Notes: generated from the letters alone by a model not told the origin. DNA of 64,000 nt from Oscillospiraceae bacterium (GCA_031262405.1 JAISHS010000025.1:1-64000), one strand, 5' to 3'. Counted from the first letter of the stretch, positions 53,711 to 63,137 are shown. Translations and numbers: made by a program.

Positions 53711-54466
53711 CTATTCGCCCCTATACAGCTCCCACATGATTACCGACGCCGCCACCGCCGCATTGAGCGACTCCGTCCCCGGCTCCATAGGAACGGCGAG
53801 CCTCCCGGCGCAGTGCCTTAGCAGTCTCGCGGAGAGTCCCGCGCCCTCGTTGCCGATCGCAACCGCCGCGCGCGGCTCGCGAAATCGCCTTAAATCCGTA
53901 GCTCCCGCTCCGGCACAGGCGCCATAGAGCGGCAGCTCCTGCCTTTGCAAAATCCGAAGCAGCACATCTAGCTCCGGCGTCAGCACCGCCACCTTAAAAA
54001 TCGCGCCCATCGTCGCACGCACCGTCTTGGGATTATAAACGTCGGCACACTCACCCAGCAGAAACACACAGTCAAATCCAAAGGCCGCCGCCGAGCGCAG
54101 GGCTGTGCCTACATTTCCCGGGTCCTGAACATTTTCCAGCACCAGAGCCCGGTCAATTTTCTCCGGCGGCTTTCTCTCCGGAACCTTCACAGTAAAAAAG
54201 GGCCCCGGCGAATTTGCCTGCGGCGAAACGAAGTCCGCCAGAGCCTCCGGCACAATATACTGCACGGAGGCGGCGCCCTCGAAGCCCGGAAGCGGCGCCT
54301 CACGCCAGAGAATAGCACCGATTTGCGCCTTGGAGGCGAGAGCCTCCCGAAGGAGCTTTTCACCCACACCGAGAAACTCGCCGCACTTTTTGCGATAGGC
54401 TCCGTCTCTGCCCAGCGCGCGCAAATGCGCGACTATTTTGTTTTGCCTTGAGCTAATCGTTACCAT
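53711..54466 (-). CDS. TrmH-family (SPOUT) RNA 2'-O-methyltransferase
   Basis: 251 residues: N-terminal L30e-like substrate-binding part, then a SPOUT knot domain with LVLENVQDPGNVGTALRSAAAFG, AIGNEGAGLS and the C-terminal ESLNAAVAASVIMWE. Modifies rRNA or tRNA ribose; target not resolvable by eye (RlmB/TsnR-like). Confidence 0.9.
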   Translation of the reverse strand: MVTISSRQNKIVAHLRALGRDGAYRKKCGEFLGVGEKLLREALASKAQIGAILWREAPLPGFEGAASVQYIVPEALADFVSPQANSPGPFFTVKVPERKPPEKIDRALVLENVQDPGNVGTALRSAAAFGFDCVFLLGECADVYNPKTVRATMGAIFKVAVLTPELDVLLRILQRQELPLYGACAGAGATDLRRFREPRAAVAIGNEGAGLSARLLRHCAGRLAVPMEPGTESLNAAVAASVIMWELYRGE

Positions 54467-54493
54467 AGTAGCCGTCCCGTCGCAAAAGCTAAG

Positions 54494-54523
54494 CGGCTAC
54501 GGCGGTTTTGCCCGCCGTAGCCG
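54494..54523. terminator. Hairpin between lysS and the TrmH-type gene
   Basis: CGGCTACGGCGG/CCGCCGTAGCCG, 12-bp stem just after the lysS stop; no T-run on the minus strand, so read-through is likely. Confidence 0.45.
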
Positions 54524-54534
54524 TCATCACCTAA

Positions 54535-56031
54535 TCAATCAATCGGCTTCATCGTCGGGAAGAGAATAACCTCCCGGATGGAGTCGTTACCCGTTAGCAG
54601 CATGACGCAGCGGTCAATCCCGATTCCGAGACCTCCCGTCGGCGGCAGGCCGTATTCCAGTGCCGTTATGAAGTCGTCGTCCATCATATTCGCCTCGCTG
54701 TCGCCCTTTGCGCGAAGCTCGGCCTGCTTGCGAAAACGCTCCAGCTGGTCAATCGGATCGTTCAGCTCCGAGAAGGCGTTGCCCATCTCGCTGCGGCAGA
54801 TAAACAGCTCAAAGCGCTCTGTCAGACGCTCGTCTGTCGGCGAACGCTTGGCAAGCGGCGAAACGTCCACCGGGTGCATAGTTATAAAGGTCGGCTGAAC
54901 AAGCTTTTCCTCCACGCGCTGATCAAAGCACTCATAGAGATAGTTGCCCCAGGTTCTCTCCTTCTCCTTGGGAAGCTCCACCCCGACAGACGCTGCAAGC
55001 TTTTCCGCCTGCTCGTCCGTCTCCGCCGCCATGAAGTCCAACCCCAGATATTTCTTGACCGCTCCGGCCATGGTAAGCCGCTCAAACCCGGGCGAGAGAT
55101 CAATTGTCTCTCCCTGCCAAGAAACCTCATAGGTACCCAGAAGCTCTTTTGCCGCGCCGGAGAGCAGAGTCTCGAAGAGATCCATCATGTCGTTAAAATC
55201 GGCATAGGCCTGATACAGCTCAACCGTTGTAAACTCCGGATTGTGCCGCGTGTCCATACCCTCGTTGCGGAAAATCCGCCCGATCTCATACACGCGCTCA
55301 ATACCGCCCACGACGAGCCTCTTGAGATGCAGCTCGGTGGCTATGCGCAGATACATTTCCATATTCAGGGCGTTGTGGTGCGTCATAAAGGGTCTGGCGG
55401 CGGCGCCGCCGGAAATGGTATTGAGAACCGGCGTCTCGACCTCCATATAGCCGCGCGCATCCAAAAAGTCCCTGATATATTTAATAAACCTGCTGCGAAT
55501 CTCAAAAATCCGCCGCACCTCGGGATTGACAATGAGGTCTACATAGCGCTGACGAAAGCGCGTCTCCGTGTCCGTCAGCCCGTGAAATTTCTCAGGCAGC
55601 GGCAGCAGCGACTTCGAGAGCAGCACAACCGACTTCACATGTACGGAAATCTCGCCCCGGCGCGTGCGGAAAACAAAGCCCTCAACGCCGACTATGTCGC
55701 CAATGTCCCACTTCTTAAACTCACCGAAGGCCTCCTCGCCCAAATCGTCAATCCTAACATAGAGCTGAATGCGCCCCCGCTCGTCCATGAGATCGGCAAA
55801 GAATGCCTTGCCCATGTCGCGCTTGCTCATGAGCCGCCCGCAGAGCTTTACATCCTTATTCTCCCACTCCTCAAAAGCTTCCTTGATCTCGGCGCTTTTC
55901 GCCGTGCGCTCAAAACGAGTTTTGATGAAGGGGTCGCGCCCGGCGGCTCTGAGCTTTTCAAGCTTTTCGCGGCGCACGCGGAGAATTTCGGTCAGGTCTA
56001 AAGTCTCTTCAGGTATATTATCCTTGCTCAT
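54535..56031 (-). CDS. lysS: Lysyl-tRNA synthetase, class II
   Basis: 498 residues: N-terminal OB-fold anticodon domain (KLCGRLMSKRDMGKAFFADLMD), then a class II catalytic core with motif 2 EIGRIFRNEGMDTRHNPEF and motif 3 GLGIGIDRCVMLLTG. Follows greA, a conserved pair. Confidence 0.97.
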   Translation of the reverse strand: MSKDNIPEETLDLTEILRVRREKLEKLRAAGRDPFIKTRFERTAKSAEIKEAFEEWENKDVKLCGRLMSKRDMGKAFFADLMDERGRIQLYVRIDDLGEEAFGEFKKWDIGDIVGVEGFVFRTRRGEISVHVKSVVLLSKSLLPLPEKFHGLTDTETRFRQRYVDLIVNPEVRRIFEIRSRFIKYIRDFLDARGYMEVETPVLNTISGGAAARPFMTHHNALNMEMYLRIATELHLKRLVVGGIERVYEIGRIFRNEGMDTRHNPEFTTVELYQAYADFNDMMDLFETLLSGAAKELLGTYEVSWQGETIDLSPGFERLTMAGAVKKYLGLDFMAAETDEQAEKLAASVGVELPKEKERTWGNYLYECFDQRVEEKLVQPTFITMHPVDVSPLAKRSPTDERLTERFELFICRSEMGNAFSELNDPIDQLERFRKQAELRAKGDSEANMMDDDFITALEYGLPPTGGLGIGIDRCVMLLTGNDSIREVILFPTMKPID

Positions 56032-56048
56032 TAGTAAAGCTTTCCTTC

Positions 56049-56528
56049 CTATTCGTTGCCTATGCGCAAAATCTCATACTCAATCGCACCGACCGGTGCC
56101 TCGACGGTAATGACGTCGCCGACCTTGGAGCCGACGAGCACCTTACCGAAGGGGCTGTCGTCCGAGAGCCGCCCCTGCATGGGATTGGCCTCCTGCGAAC
56201 CGACAATCCAATACTCCTCAACCTCGCCGTCCGCCAGACACTTCACGCGGACGTGGCTGCCGAGGCCGATATGCATGGCGTTCTTCGGCGGCTCGATAAT
56301 TTCGGCGTTCTCGAGCATCTTGTGCAGCTCCGTAATCTTGGAATAGAGCTTCGCCTGCTCGTTCTTGGCCTCCTCATACTCGCTGTTTTCAGAGAGATCG
56401 CCGAAGCTGCGCGCCTCTTTAATAAGCTCGGCAACTTCTCTCTCCTTGACAGTCTCGAGTATGTGCAGCTCCTGCTTGAGCTCGTCAAACCTCGCCTGAC
56501 TCATCTTATACTTAGTTTCAACTGCCAT
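56049..56528 (-). CDS. greA: Transcription elongation factor GreA
   Basis: 159 residues; stimulates RNA polymerase to cleave backtracked RNA. N-terminal coiled coil (LKQELHILETVKEREVAELI... with DLSENSEYEEAKNEQ at the tip) and C-terminal FKBP-like domain (SDDSPFGKVLVGSKVGDVITVEAP). First gene of greA-lysS; AAGGGG before the start. Confidence 0.97.
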   Translation of the reverse strand: MAVETKYKMSQARFDELKQELHILETVKEREVAELIKEARSFGDLSENSEYEEAKNEQAKLYSKITELHKMLENAEIIEPPKNAMHIGLGSHVRVKCLADGEVEEYWIVGSQEANPMQGRLSDDSPFGKVLVGSKVGDVITVEAPVGAIEYEILRIGNE

Positions 56529-56663
56529 ACTTTTCTACCCCTTGTTTGTTATACCCTCGCGGCCTTGCCGCCGCGGTTAAGGAACAATATCAGCGCGCGC
56601 ATTTTTTAACACATTCAGCGCGCGCGCTTTGATCTATACATTAAATAGCAAATATCTTCAATG
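56529..56663 (-). other. Structured 5' leader of greA-lysS
   Basis: About 135 nt from the predicted start to greA. Contains GCGCGCGC/GCGCGCGC with a 17-nt AT-rich loop and CGCGGC-GGCAAG-GCCGCG. No T-box core or known riboswitch pattern was recognised. Confidence 0.5.
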
Positions 56664-56669
56664 CTTCGT

Positions 56670-56698
56670 ATTATAGTTTCAAATCACTGCCCTGTCAA
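56670..56698 (-). promoter_or_regulatory. Perfect consensus promoter of greA-lysS
   Basis: TTGACA, 17 bp, TATAAT on the minus strand, both hexamers perfect. The -35 box directly follows the ctpA-side hairpin. Confidence 0.92.
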
Positions 56699-56723
56699 GC
56701 GCAAAATAAAGAAGATTTTGCGC
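56699..56723 (-). terminator. Hairpin after the S41 protease gene
   Basis: GCGCAAAAT-CTTCTTT-ATTTTGCGC on the minus strand, followed only by TTGACA of the next promoter; weak terminator at best. Confidence 0.45.
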
Positions 56724-56757
56724 TCTCACTTACCTAAGTGGACAAAATACCCTTCAC

Positions 56758-57963
56758 TTAGCCAGTACGCTCGGCTACAAGCTGCTGCGCCCTTTGTAAC
56801 TGCTCGTCATATTCATACTCCAGCCTGCCCGCGCGCAAAAGCGTGGAATCCTCCTCCGAAAGCTCAACGACATAGTCCGGAACCAGTCCCCCCTGCTGCG
56901 CCAGGTCTACCCCGTTCGGCGTGAGATAGCCGTTCGTCGAGAGATGCAGCGCGCTGCCGTCCGACAGGGCAATCGTCACCTGAGAGCGCGACTTACCCGT
57001 CGTCTGAGTGCCGACTAGACCCGCAAAGCCGCTTTTACACCGCTCAGAGAGCGCCGCCGCGAAAAACTCCGCCGCACTATAGCTGTTCCCGTTGATCAGA
57101 ACCGCCATGGGCAGATCCGTAAAGCTCGCATCGGAGCGCGTCACGGCCTGAGTGCCGTTTTGCGCCACGGATATGAAAATCTCGCCCTCGGGAAGCAGAT
57201 AGTCCAGCAGCTGGGTCAGCTCGACAACCAGCCCGCCGGGGTCGTTGCGCACATCAAAAACCAGCCCCCGCGCGCCGCGCGACTTAAGCTCGTCAATCGC
57301 GGCTCTGCCGCCGGAAGCGGCGCCCTTGTCGAAGTTTCTAATTTTGATATAGCCTATGTCGTCCGGCAGCATATAATACTCTATGGGGTCTGAAAAAATC
57401 TTCTCTGACTTTAGCACCACCGTTCTTTCCGTCCCACCGGCGTCGCGGATCGTAAGCTCAAAGGCTCTGCCGTCCATCTCGGCAATTCTCTCCTTAAGCT
57501 CCGACGGCTCAAGCTTCTCAAGCGATACCCCGTCGAGTGCCACGACCAGCTCCCCGGGCTTAAGGCCTGCGTTTGCCGCCGGCGTGTCATCAGTCACGCT
57601 CTCGATTCTCAAAAAGCTCGACTCCGTGTCCTTGGAAACCGTAACCCCGATTCCGATATATCTGTTGTTCTGCGAGTCCATATAGCTTTTATACTCAGAC
57701 GGCGTCAAGTAATAGCTCCAGCGGTCGCCCGTCGCGGCAACCAGCCCGTCATAGGCGGCCTCGCTCGCCTGCTCCATATCAACCTCGCCTATAAACTGGG
57801 AGTTTATGAGATTATACAAAACGGCAAACTTCTCCGCCCCCCTGAGACTCGCCCCGCCCCCAAAGGTAACGAGCATATAATAGCCCCCGGCGAGCAGAGC
57901 CAGAACAAGACCCGCGGCGAAAGCAATAATCACACCGCGCAAACTATACTTCTTTTCTTTCAT
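56758..57963 (-). CDS. ctpA: S41 family carboxy-terminal processing protease
   Basis: 401 residues with an N-terminal membrane anchor (about 9-32), a PDZ domain (YIGIGVTVSKD...SVTDDTPAANAGLKPGELVVALDG, about 97-180) and the peptidase domain with the nucleophile in NGNSYSAAEFFAAAL and the lysine in GTQTTGKS. Acts outside the membrane. Position behind ftsEX and the M23 hydrolase suggests it processes envelope proteins or the hydrolase itself; inference. Confidence 0.92.
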   Translation of the reverse strand: MKEKKYSLRGVIIAFAAGLVLALLAGGYYMLVTFGGGASLRGAEKFAVLYNLINSQFIGEVDMEQASEAAYDGLVAATGDRWSYYLTPSEYKSYMDSQNNRYIGIGVTVSKDTESSFLRIESVTDDTPAANAGLKPGELVVALDGVSLEKLEPSELKERIAEMDGRAFELTIRDAGGTERTVVLKSEKIFSDPIEYYMLPDDIGYIKIRNFDKGAASGGRAAIDELKSRGARGLVFDVRNDPGGLVVELTQLLDYLLPEGEIFISVAQNGTQAVTRSDASFTDLPMAVLINGNSYSAAEFFAAALSERCKSGFAGLVGTQTTGKSRSQVTIALSDGSALHLSTNGYLTPNGVDLAQQGGLVPDYVVELSEEDSTLLRAGRLEYEYDEQLQRAQQLVAERTG

Positions 57964-58039
57964 AAAACTAAACTCCTTTCGGAATTGTAGCGGTTATTAT
58001 ACTAATCCTCGGAAAAAATATCAGCTTATTGTATGAATC

Positions 58040-58067
58040 GCCGGACAGCTTATATTTGCTGTCCGGC
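58040..58067. repeat. Perfect palindrome between the M23 and S41 genes
   Basis: GCCGGACAGC/GCTGTCCGGC, 10-bp stem and 8-nt AT loop in the 130-bp gap. No T-run; possible attenuator or mRNA-stability element. Confidence 0.5.
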
Positions 58068-58093
58068 GTTAGTATTCTTCAAATTTCTGCGGC

Positions 58094-59296
58094 TTAAAAA
58101 TATGTATAGGATAAGGGATCCGTCGCAACGCCGTTGAGTCGCACCTCAAAGTGCAGATGCGGTCCGGTGGAAAGCCCCGTACTTCCTACATAGCCTATAA
58201 CCTGACCCTGCGTAACACTCTGCCCCAAGGATACCGCTATTGCGCTCTGGTGCGCATAGAGCGTCGTCATGCCGTTGCCGTGACTTATAACGACATAGTT
58301 TCCGTAGCCGCCGCCATAGTTACCGGAATTGGCTGTGATAACCGTCCCGCTGTCCGCCGCAAGAATCGGAGTGCCGCTCGGCGCGCCTATGTCCTCTCCG
58401 GCGTGCCACTTGTTCACGTTCAAAATCGGGTGCATACGCCAGCCGAAGGTGTCTCCCGCGCTGTATCCGGGCAGCGGCCACTTATAGGTGCCCGTGCCGG
58501 TGACATAATTGCCCATTTCTTCTTTCTTCTGCTGCGCCTCAAGCTCGGCGACCTTCCTGTTAATGTCGTCCTCAAGCGAATTTGCAAAGGCCTCAAACTC
58601 AGCATATTCGGCCTTGTAGCGTTCTATGTCCTCTTCAAGCTCGCGCATCAGCTGCTCCGCCGCGGCAATCTGCCTCTCGAGCTCAGCCTTCTTATCCTCC
58701 AGCTGAATCTTCGTGGCCTCGTGCTCGGCAAGCGTCGCCTCATACTCCGCCTTGACCTCGGCAACGTGTTCGCGAGCGGCTATGTAGGCGTCCTCCATCT
58801 GCTTGTCATTTTCCATAATGGAGTTTACAAAATCCAAACGGCTCAGCAGATCGGTAAAGCTAGAGGCATTGAAGATGATAGCTATGTAAGTGAGGTTTCC
58901 CGCCTCCTCCATCTCTCTCATACGCCTGCGCAGAGCCTGCTTCTGAGCCTCCTCCTGCTCGATAGCCTCTTCAAGCTCCTGTGCCTTGGTCTCGACCAGA
59001 TTCTCATACATGGCAATCTGTTCGTTTATCAGCTCAATCTCCTGACGAGCCAGCTCGTTCTGCTCGTCCAGCAGGGCCTTGCGCTCCATCGCCGCATCCA
59101 TCTGATCTTCCAGATTGCCGATTTGAGCGCCCAGCTCGTCCATCTTGCCGTTAAGCTCTTCCTGCTGCTCCTTCAAGGCGTCAATCTCGGCCTGCGTCGC
59201 GGCAAAGGCCCCGCCGAGTGCGGAGAGCCCGAGCGAAAGCAGCATCGCGGCCACCAGCACCAGACAAATGATAGCGGCAATTCTCTTAGTCTTCAA
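58094..59296 (-). CDS. EnvC-like M23 peptidoglycan hydrolase with coiled coil
   Basis: 400 residues: signal peptide, long coiled coil (about 35-265), then an M23 (LytM) domain. All zinc and catalytic residues appear present (HAGEDIGAP, LYAH, GPHLHFE), unlike degenerate E. coli EnvC, so it could cut peptide cross-links itself. The start is TTG at 59296 with AGGAGG 8 nt upstream. Directly behind ftsEX, the expected activator. Confidence 0.92.
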   Translation of the reverse strand: MKTKRIAAIICLVLVAAMLLSLGLSALGGAFAATQAEIDALKEQQEELNGKMDELGAQIGNLEDQMDAAMERKALLDEQNELARQEIELINEQIAMYENLVETKAQELEEAIEQEEAQKQALRRRMREMEEAGNLTYIAIIFNASSFTDLLSRLDFVNSIMENDKQMEDAYIAAREHVAEVKAEYEATLAEHEATKIQLEDKKAELERQIAAAEQLMRELEEDIERYKAEYAEFEAFANSLEDDINRKVAELEAQQKKEEMGNYVTGTGTYKWPLPGYSAGDTFGWRMHPILNVNKWHAGEDIGAPSGTPILAADSGTVITANSGNYGGGYGNYVVISHGNGMTTLYAHQSAIAVSLGQSVTQGQVIGYVGSTGLSTGPHLHFEVRLNGVATDPLSYTYF

Positions 59297-59378
59297 TAGA
59301 ATACCTCCTAGTTAGCGGGAAGCTTTGAATAAGCCCAAATGGCTCATCCGCTTCTTCCCAAGGCCCTAAATTCCGTAG

Positions 59379-60272
59379 CTATACCTTCAAGTAATTGCGT
59401 ATCGCCATTCCCCCGCCGAAGAAGCCCACGAACACACCCATGGCAAGGAAAACTCCACCCACCGGCAGCATGAGCGTATCATAGGGGACAACCGTGACCA
59501 AGTTTCCGGCAATTCCGGACATAATGCTGTCGGAGACGAGCGTATATATACCCCACTGCGCAAAAAATGCGGCAGCCGCGCCCAAAACTCCCAGAGCAAG
59601 CCCCTCGATAATAAAGGGCGTCCTTATAAAGCTGTTCGTCGCCCCGACCATACGCATAATCGCGATCTCCTCGCGGCGGCTGAAGGTCGTGAGCTTAACA
59701 GTGTTCGACATTATAAATATGGAGACCAAAAACAGTGTTACCACCAGAATCAGCGACACTCCCGAAACGATGTTGCGCAGCCTTACAAAGCCCTGAGCTA
59801 TCTGCAGCATAGCGCTCGTTTCGGCAATGCCCTCAGTCTGATCAACGTCGATCTGGGTTTCCCCCATAAAGGCGATGTCCTCCAGGTAGATCACATATCT
59901 GTGACGGAAGGTGTCGGACTGAATCTCTTCAAAAATAACCTCGTCTTCGCCGTAATCGTTCCTGTAGTCCTCATAGGCCTGCTCCCGCGAAATAAAGTCC
60001 ACCTCGCGCACATTCGGAATCGCCAAAAGATGCTGCTCAATTGCGCGCGCCTGCTCCTCGCTTAAGGTCTCGTCGACGAAGGCAAGCATCTCGTTCTGGC
60101 TCTCGTAATAAGATATAAGCGAGTTAATGTTGACCGCCAGCAGCGCAAAGCAGCCCATAATTAAAAGACACGCAATGAGTATTGTCACCGACGCGAAGGA
60201 CATGAATCCGTGGGTAAAAACGCTCCGAAAACCCTCTTTAAAGAGGTAACCGATCTTATTCATCAATGCCAT
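59379..60272 (-). CDS. ftsX: Cell division ABC transporter permease FtsX
   Basis: 297 residues, four membrane helices with a large extracellular loop between the first and second (about 47-175) that contacts the hydrolase partner, then the FtsX permease core. The track's long ORF lies inside ftsE in another frame; the start is ATG at 60272 or 60263, overlapping the ftsE end. FtsEX converts ATP hydrolysis into hydrolase activation. Confidence 0.93.
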   Translation of the reverse strand: MALMNKIGYLFKEGFRSVFTHGFMSFASVTILIACLLIMGCFALLAVNINSLISYYESQNEMLAFVDETLSEEQARAIEQHLLAIPNVREVDFISREQAYEDYRNDYGEDEVIFEEIQSDTFRHRYVIYLEDIAFMGETQIDVDQTEGIAETSAMLQIAQGFVRLRNIVSGVSLILVVTLFLVSIFIMSNTVKLTTFSRREEIAIMRMVGATNSFIRTPFIIEGLALGVLGAAAAFFAQWGIYTLVSDSIMSGIAGNLVTVVPYDTLMLPVGGVFLAMGVFVGFFGGGMAIRNYLKV

Positions 60273-60951
60273 AGCTGTAATACCCACCCATTCCGTCGCT
60301 GACGACAAGACCCGCGTCAATCGCCACGACGCGCTTGGAAAACGAGTTGACAAGCTCCTTTTCGTGAGTGACAACAAGTATAGTCGTGCCCAGCTCATTT
60401 ATCTTTTCGAGCAGCAGCATAAGCTCAAGACTCTTAACCGGGTCAAGGTTTCCCGTAGGCTCGTCCGCAATAATGAGCCGAGGAGAGTTCACCAGGGCTC
60501 GCGCTATAGCCACGCGCTGCTGCTCCCCGCCGGAAAGCTCCATCGGATAGCGGTTTTCCCGCCCGTCCAGCCCGACGAGATCCAGAACATAGGGCACGCG
60601 CTTATTTACTTCCTTCTTGCCCGCGCCGACAACGCGCATCGCAAAAGCGACATTCTCATAGACAGTCTTGTCCTCAATGAGGCGAAAATCTTGAAACACA
60701 ACCCCCAGCGTGCGCCGCATATAGGGCAGCTTGCGGGGCTTAATTTTGCCGAGATCAAAGCCGTTGACAATAATCTCCCCGTCCGTCGGCTTAACTTCTC
60801 CGGTTAGAAGCTTAATTAGCGTCGTCTTCCCCGAGCCGGAGGGCCCGACAAGGAAAGCAAATTCTCCGTCCGCTATTTCAATGTCAATGCCGCCGGCGGC
60901 AACGGTGCCGCTGTTCTCATAGACCTTTGAAACGTTTATCATCTGAACCAT
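60256..60951 (-). CDS. ftsE: Cell division ATP-binding protein FtsE
   Basis: 231-residue ABC ATPase: Walker [15 protein letters not shown], signature [15 protein letters not shown], Walker [14 protein letters not shown]. FtsX partner. Starts 13 bp after the PucR-type regulator gene, so the two are probably co-transcribed. Confidence 0.96.
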   Translation of the reverse strand: MVQMINVSKVYENSGTVAAGGIDIEIADGEFAFLVGPSGSGKTTLIKLLTGEVKPTDGEIIVNGFDLGKIKPRKLPYMRRTLGVVFQDFRLIEDKTVYENVAFAMRVVGAGKKEVNKRVPYVLDLVGLDGRENRYPMELSGGEQQRVAIARALVNSPRLIIADEPTGNLDPVKSLELMLLLEKINELGTTILVVTHEKELVNSFSKRVVAIDAGLVVSDGMGGYYSYGIDE

Positions 60952-60964
60952 TTACAGTTTACTC

Positions 60965-62056
60965 CTATGTCTTTGTGCTCTGCGAATTCAGATACTTCTT
61001 GACCATCAACGCCACCTTAAAAACAATGGCGTGGTCAAATTCGCGCAGGTCTAGCCCCGTGAGCTTCTTTATCTTTTCAAGCCTGTATACCAGCGTATTT
61101 CTGTGTACAAAAAGCTTCCTGCTCGTCTCCGAAACGTTTAGGTTGTTCTCAAAAAACTTGTTAATCGTAAACAGCGTCTCTTGGTCGAGAGACTCAATCG
61201 GATTTTTCTTGAAAACCTCCGACAAAAACATCTCGCAGAGCGTCGTCGGCAGCTGATAGATAATCCGCCCTATGCCAAGATTCTCATAGTGGATAATCTT
61301 CTTGTCGGTCTCAAAGACCCTTCCCACCTCAATGGCGGTCTGCGCCTCCTTATAGCGGTCGGCAAGCTCACGCAGATGAAACGACGTGGTGCCAATCCCG
61401 ATGACCGTCTTGACAAGCAGTCCGCTGTGAACGGCGTCCCAAATGCTCTCCGCAACACGATAGACGTCCTTATAATCCGCACCCTGATCCAGCTCCTTGA
61501 TAACAACAACGTCCGTCTCGCTCATGCTGAGAACAAAATCGTGCTGCTTGTCCGGAAACAGCCCTTGAATAAGCTCCAGCGCCGCGATGTCGGTCTTGCC
61601 GATCTGCCGAACAAGATACACTGCTCTCGGCGCCTCGGTGACAAAATCCAGCTCCTTGGCGCGCACATAAACGTCGCCGGGCAGAATGTTGTCCGAGATT
61701 ACGTTCTTAATAAACGTCGCCTTATTATACTTTTCCTCATAATTGCTCTTCGCCTCGTTAAAGGCGACGGCAGCCATTATGCAAATGCTCTTCGCCGCGG
61801 CGTCCTTGCCGTCAACGAAAACCGCATAATCAAATCTCGAAGCCGCGCTGCCCAAAATCCTATATGTACGGGTGGCAGTCTGAAAAAAAGGCTCCTGTAA
61901 ATCCAGCGCCACGCTCTTAACGCTCTCGAGCTTCGACCCTATCAGCGGAAGCTCATTGCTGGCGACAACAAAACCCTCCGAATCCACAACTCCAAAGCTT
62001 CTGTCCGTGGCATCCTTCATTTGAAGTATTACGCTTTGAAATATCCTGCTTGACAT
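60965..62056 (-). CDS. PucR/CdaR-type transcriptional regulator
   Basis: 363 residues: N-terminal sensory half (VVDSEGFVVASNELPLIG, sugar-diacid-recognition-like), GGDEF-like middle, C-terminal PucR helix-turn-helix (LFTINKFFENNLNVSETSRKLFVHRNTLVYRLEKIKKLTG). GAGAGGGG 7 nt before the ATG at 62056 sets the start. Ligand unknown. It heads the ftsEX operon, so it may regulate wall remodelling; inference from position only. Confidence 0.87.
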   Translation of the reverse strand: MSSRIFQSVILQMKDATDRSFGVVDSEGFVVASNELPLIGSKLESVKSVALDLQEPFFQTATRTYRILGSAASRFDYAVFVDGKDAAAKSICIMAAVAFNEAKSNYEEKYNKATFIKNVISDNILPGDVYVRAKELDFVTEAPRAVYLVRQIGKTDIAALELIQGLFPDKQHDFVLSMSETDVVVIKELDQGADYKDVYRVAESIWDAVHSGLLVKTVIGIGTTSFHLRELADRYKEAQTAIEVGRVFETDKKIIHYENLGIGRIIYQLPTTLCEMFLSEVFKKNPIESLDQETLFTINKFFENNLNVSETSRKLFVHRNTLVYRLEKIKKLTGLDLREFDHAIVFKVALMVKKYLNSQSTKT

Positions 62057-62099
62057 ATTTTGTCCCCTCTCAAAATATTGCGGAACATCTATGTCCAAC

Positions 62100-62128
62100 A
62101 TCATACCCTATTCTCTTGTTTTTTTCAA
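62100..62128 (-). promoter_or_regulatory. Promoter of the pucR-ftsEX operon
   Basis: TTGAAA, 17 bp, TATGAT on the minus strand, about 40 bp before the start. The rest of 62129-62405 is AT-rich with no gene or terminator that I can support. Confidence 0.7.
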
Positions 62129-62405
62129 TAGATTTTTGATGAATTTTTGTAAATTATTTTATATCCTGTAGCAGAATTCTCCGTTATTGCTAGTTACTAA
62201 CAAATTTTATGTTTAAATTTGCCAATATCCTCGCTCCAAAAAATCCCAAATCACACTTTCCCGAAATGCCTAGCCCCCCATGGAATCCGAAGCTGCACAT
62301 GATTATACAGAAGTAAAGACAATTTGTATAGCCCATAAGTGTACAAAGCTTTACGCGAAATTTTATTGAAATTACACTATTTGTCTCCATTTTGTAACTA
62401 TTTTG

Positions 62406-63083
62406 TTAATTTTCTCCGCAAGTCTCAAAAACCTTTTCCGCCTGCTCGCGGCTCATAAGCCGAAACTGCCCCGGCATGAGCGCCGCATCCAGCTCCAGTC
62501 CGCCGATACTAATGCGCTTTAGCTTCTCCACACGGTTTCCCCGCGCGGCCAGCATCCGCTTCACTTGGTGATACTTCCCCTCGCTCAGCCGGAGCCAACC
62601 GTGCTTTGCGTCTTCGGGGTCAATCGAAAGCGCAGCCTTCCGGCACCTAGTCCCGTCGCGAAGCTCAATCCCGCCTAAAATCGCCTCGCTGTCCGCCGCC
62701 GTCATCGGCTCCGCCGTAAAGAGCTCATACTCTTTGAAGATGTGCTTTTTCGGATGCGTAACCGCGTGCGCGAAGGCGCCGTCGCTAGTCAAAATAAGCA
62801 GCCCCGTCGTGTCCTTGTCGAGCCTGCCCACCGGAAAAAGCTCTTTTCTCGAAAGCCCCTCCCCAAGCAGCTCCAAAACGGTTTTCTCCCGCTTATCCTC
62901 TGTTGCACAGACAAAGCCCTCGGGCTTGTTTAGCATGAGGTACAAATGTTCTTCGGCTTCAAGCCGCTTACCGTCGAGAAAGACCTCGCCGTCAAGCAGC
63001 TGCACACGCCCCGACTTTATAAGCTCTTTGGCGTCGGAGCGCGAAACACCCGCCCCGTCCGCCACTAATTTCTCAAGTCTCAT
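62406..63083 (-). CDS. RsuA/RluB-family pseudouridine synthase
   Basis: 225 residues: N-terminal S4 domain (MRLEKLVADGAGVSRSDAKELIKSGRV) and catalytic domain with the aspartate in VGRLDKDTTGLLILTSDG. Modifies 16S or 23S rRNA; the site cannot be told from the sequence, though length is close to RsuA. Confidence 0.93.
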   Translation of the reverse strand: MRLEKLVADGAGVSRSDAKELIKSGRVQLLDGEVFLDGKRLEAEEHLYLMLNKPEGFVCATEDKREKTVLELLGEGLSRKELFPVGRLDKDTTGLLILTSDGAFAHAVTHPKKHIFKEYELFTAEPMTAADSEAILGGIELRDGTRCRKAALSIDPEDAKHGWLRLSEGKYHQVKRMLAARGNRVEKLKRISIGGLELDAALMPGQFRLMSREQAEKVFETCGEN

Positions 63084-63100
63084 AATTTTATTTGCGTCCC

Positions 63101-63137
63101 TATCTATTATCTAATATCTTTTATCTATTATCTGATC
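63101..63137. repeat. TATCTNN heptad array in a divergent spacer
   Basis: Units TATCTAT, TATCTAA, TATCTTT, TATCTAT, TATCTGA with exact 7-bp period between the rsuA-type gene (-) and the DUF4830 gene (+). Confidence 0.8.

Noticed and set aside
56529-56663. T-box leader for greA-lysS
   Set aside because: No AGGGTGGNACC-type core, specifier loop or terminator/antiterminator pair.
62190-62390. 66-residue minus-strand ORF in the pucR spacer
   Set aside because: No ribosome-binding site, odd composition, AT-rich DNA; nothing recognisable.
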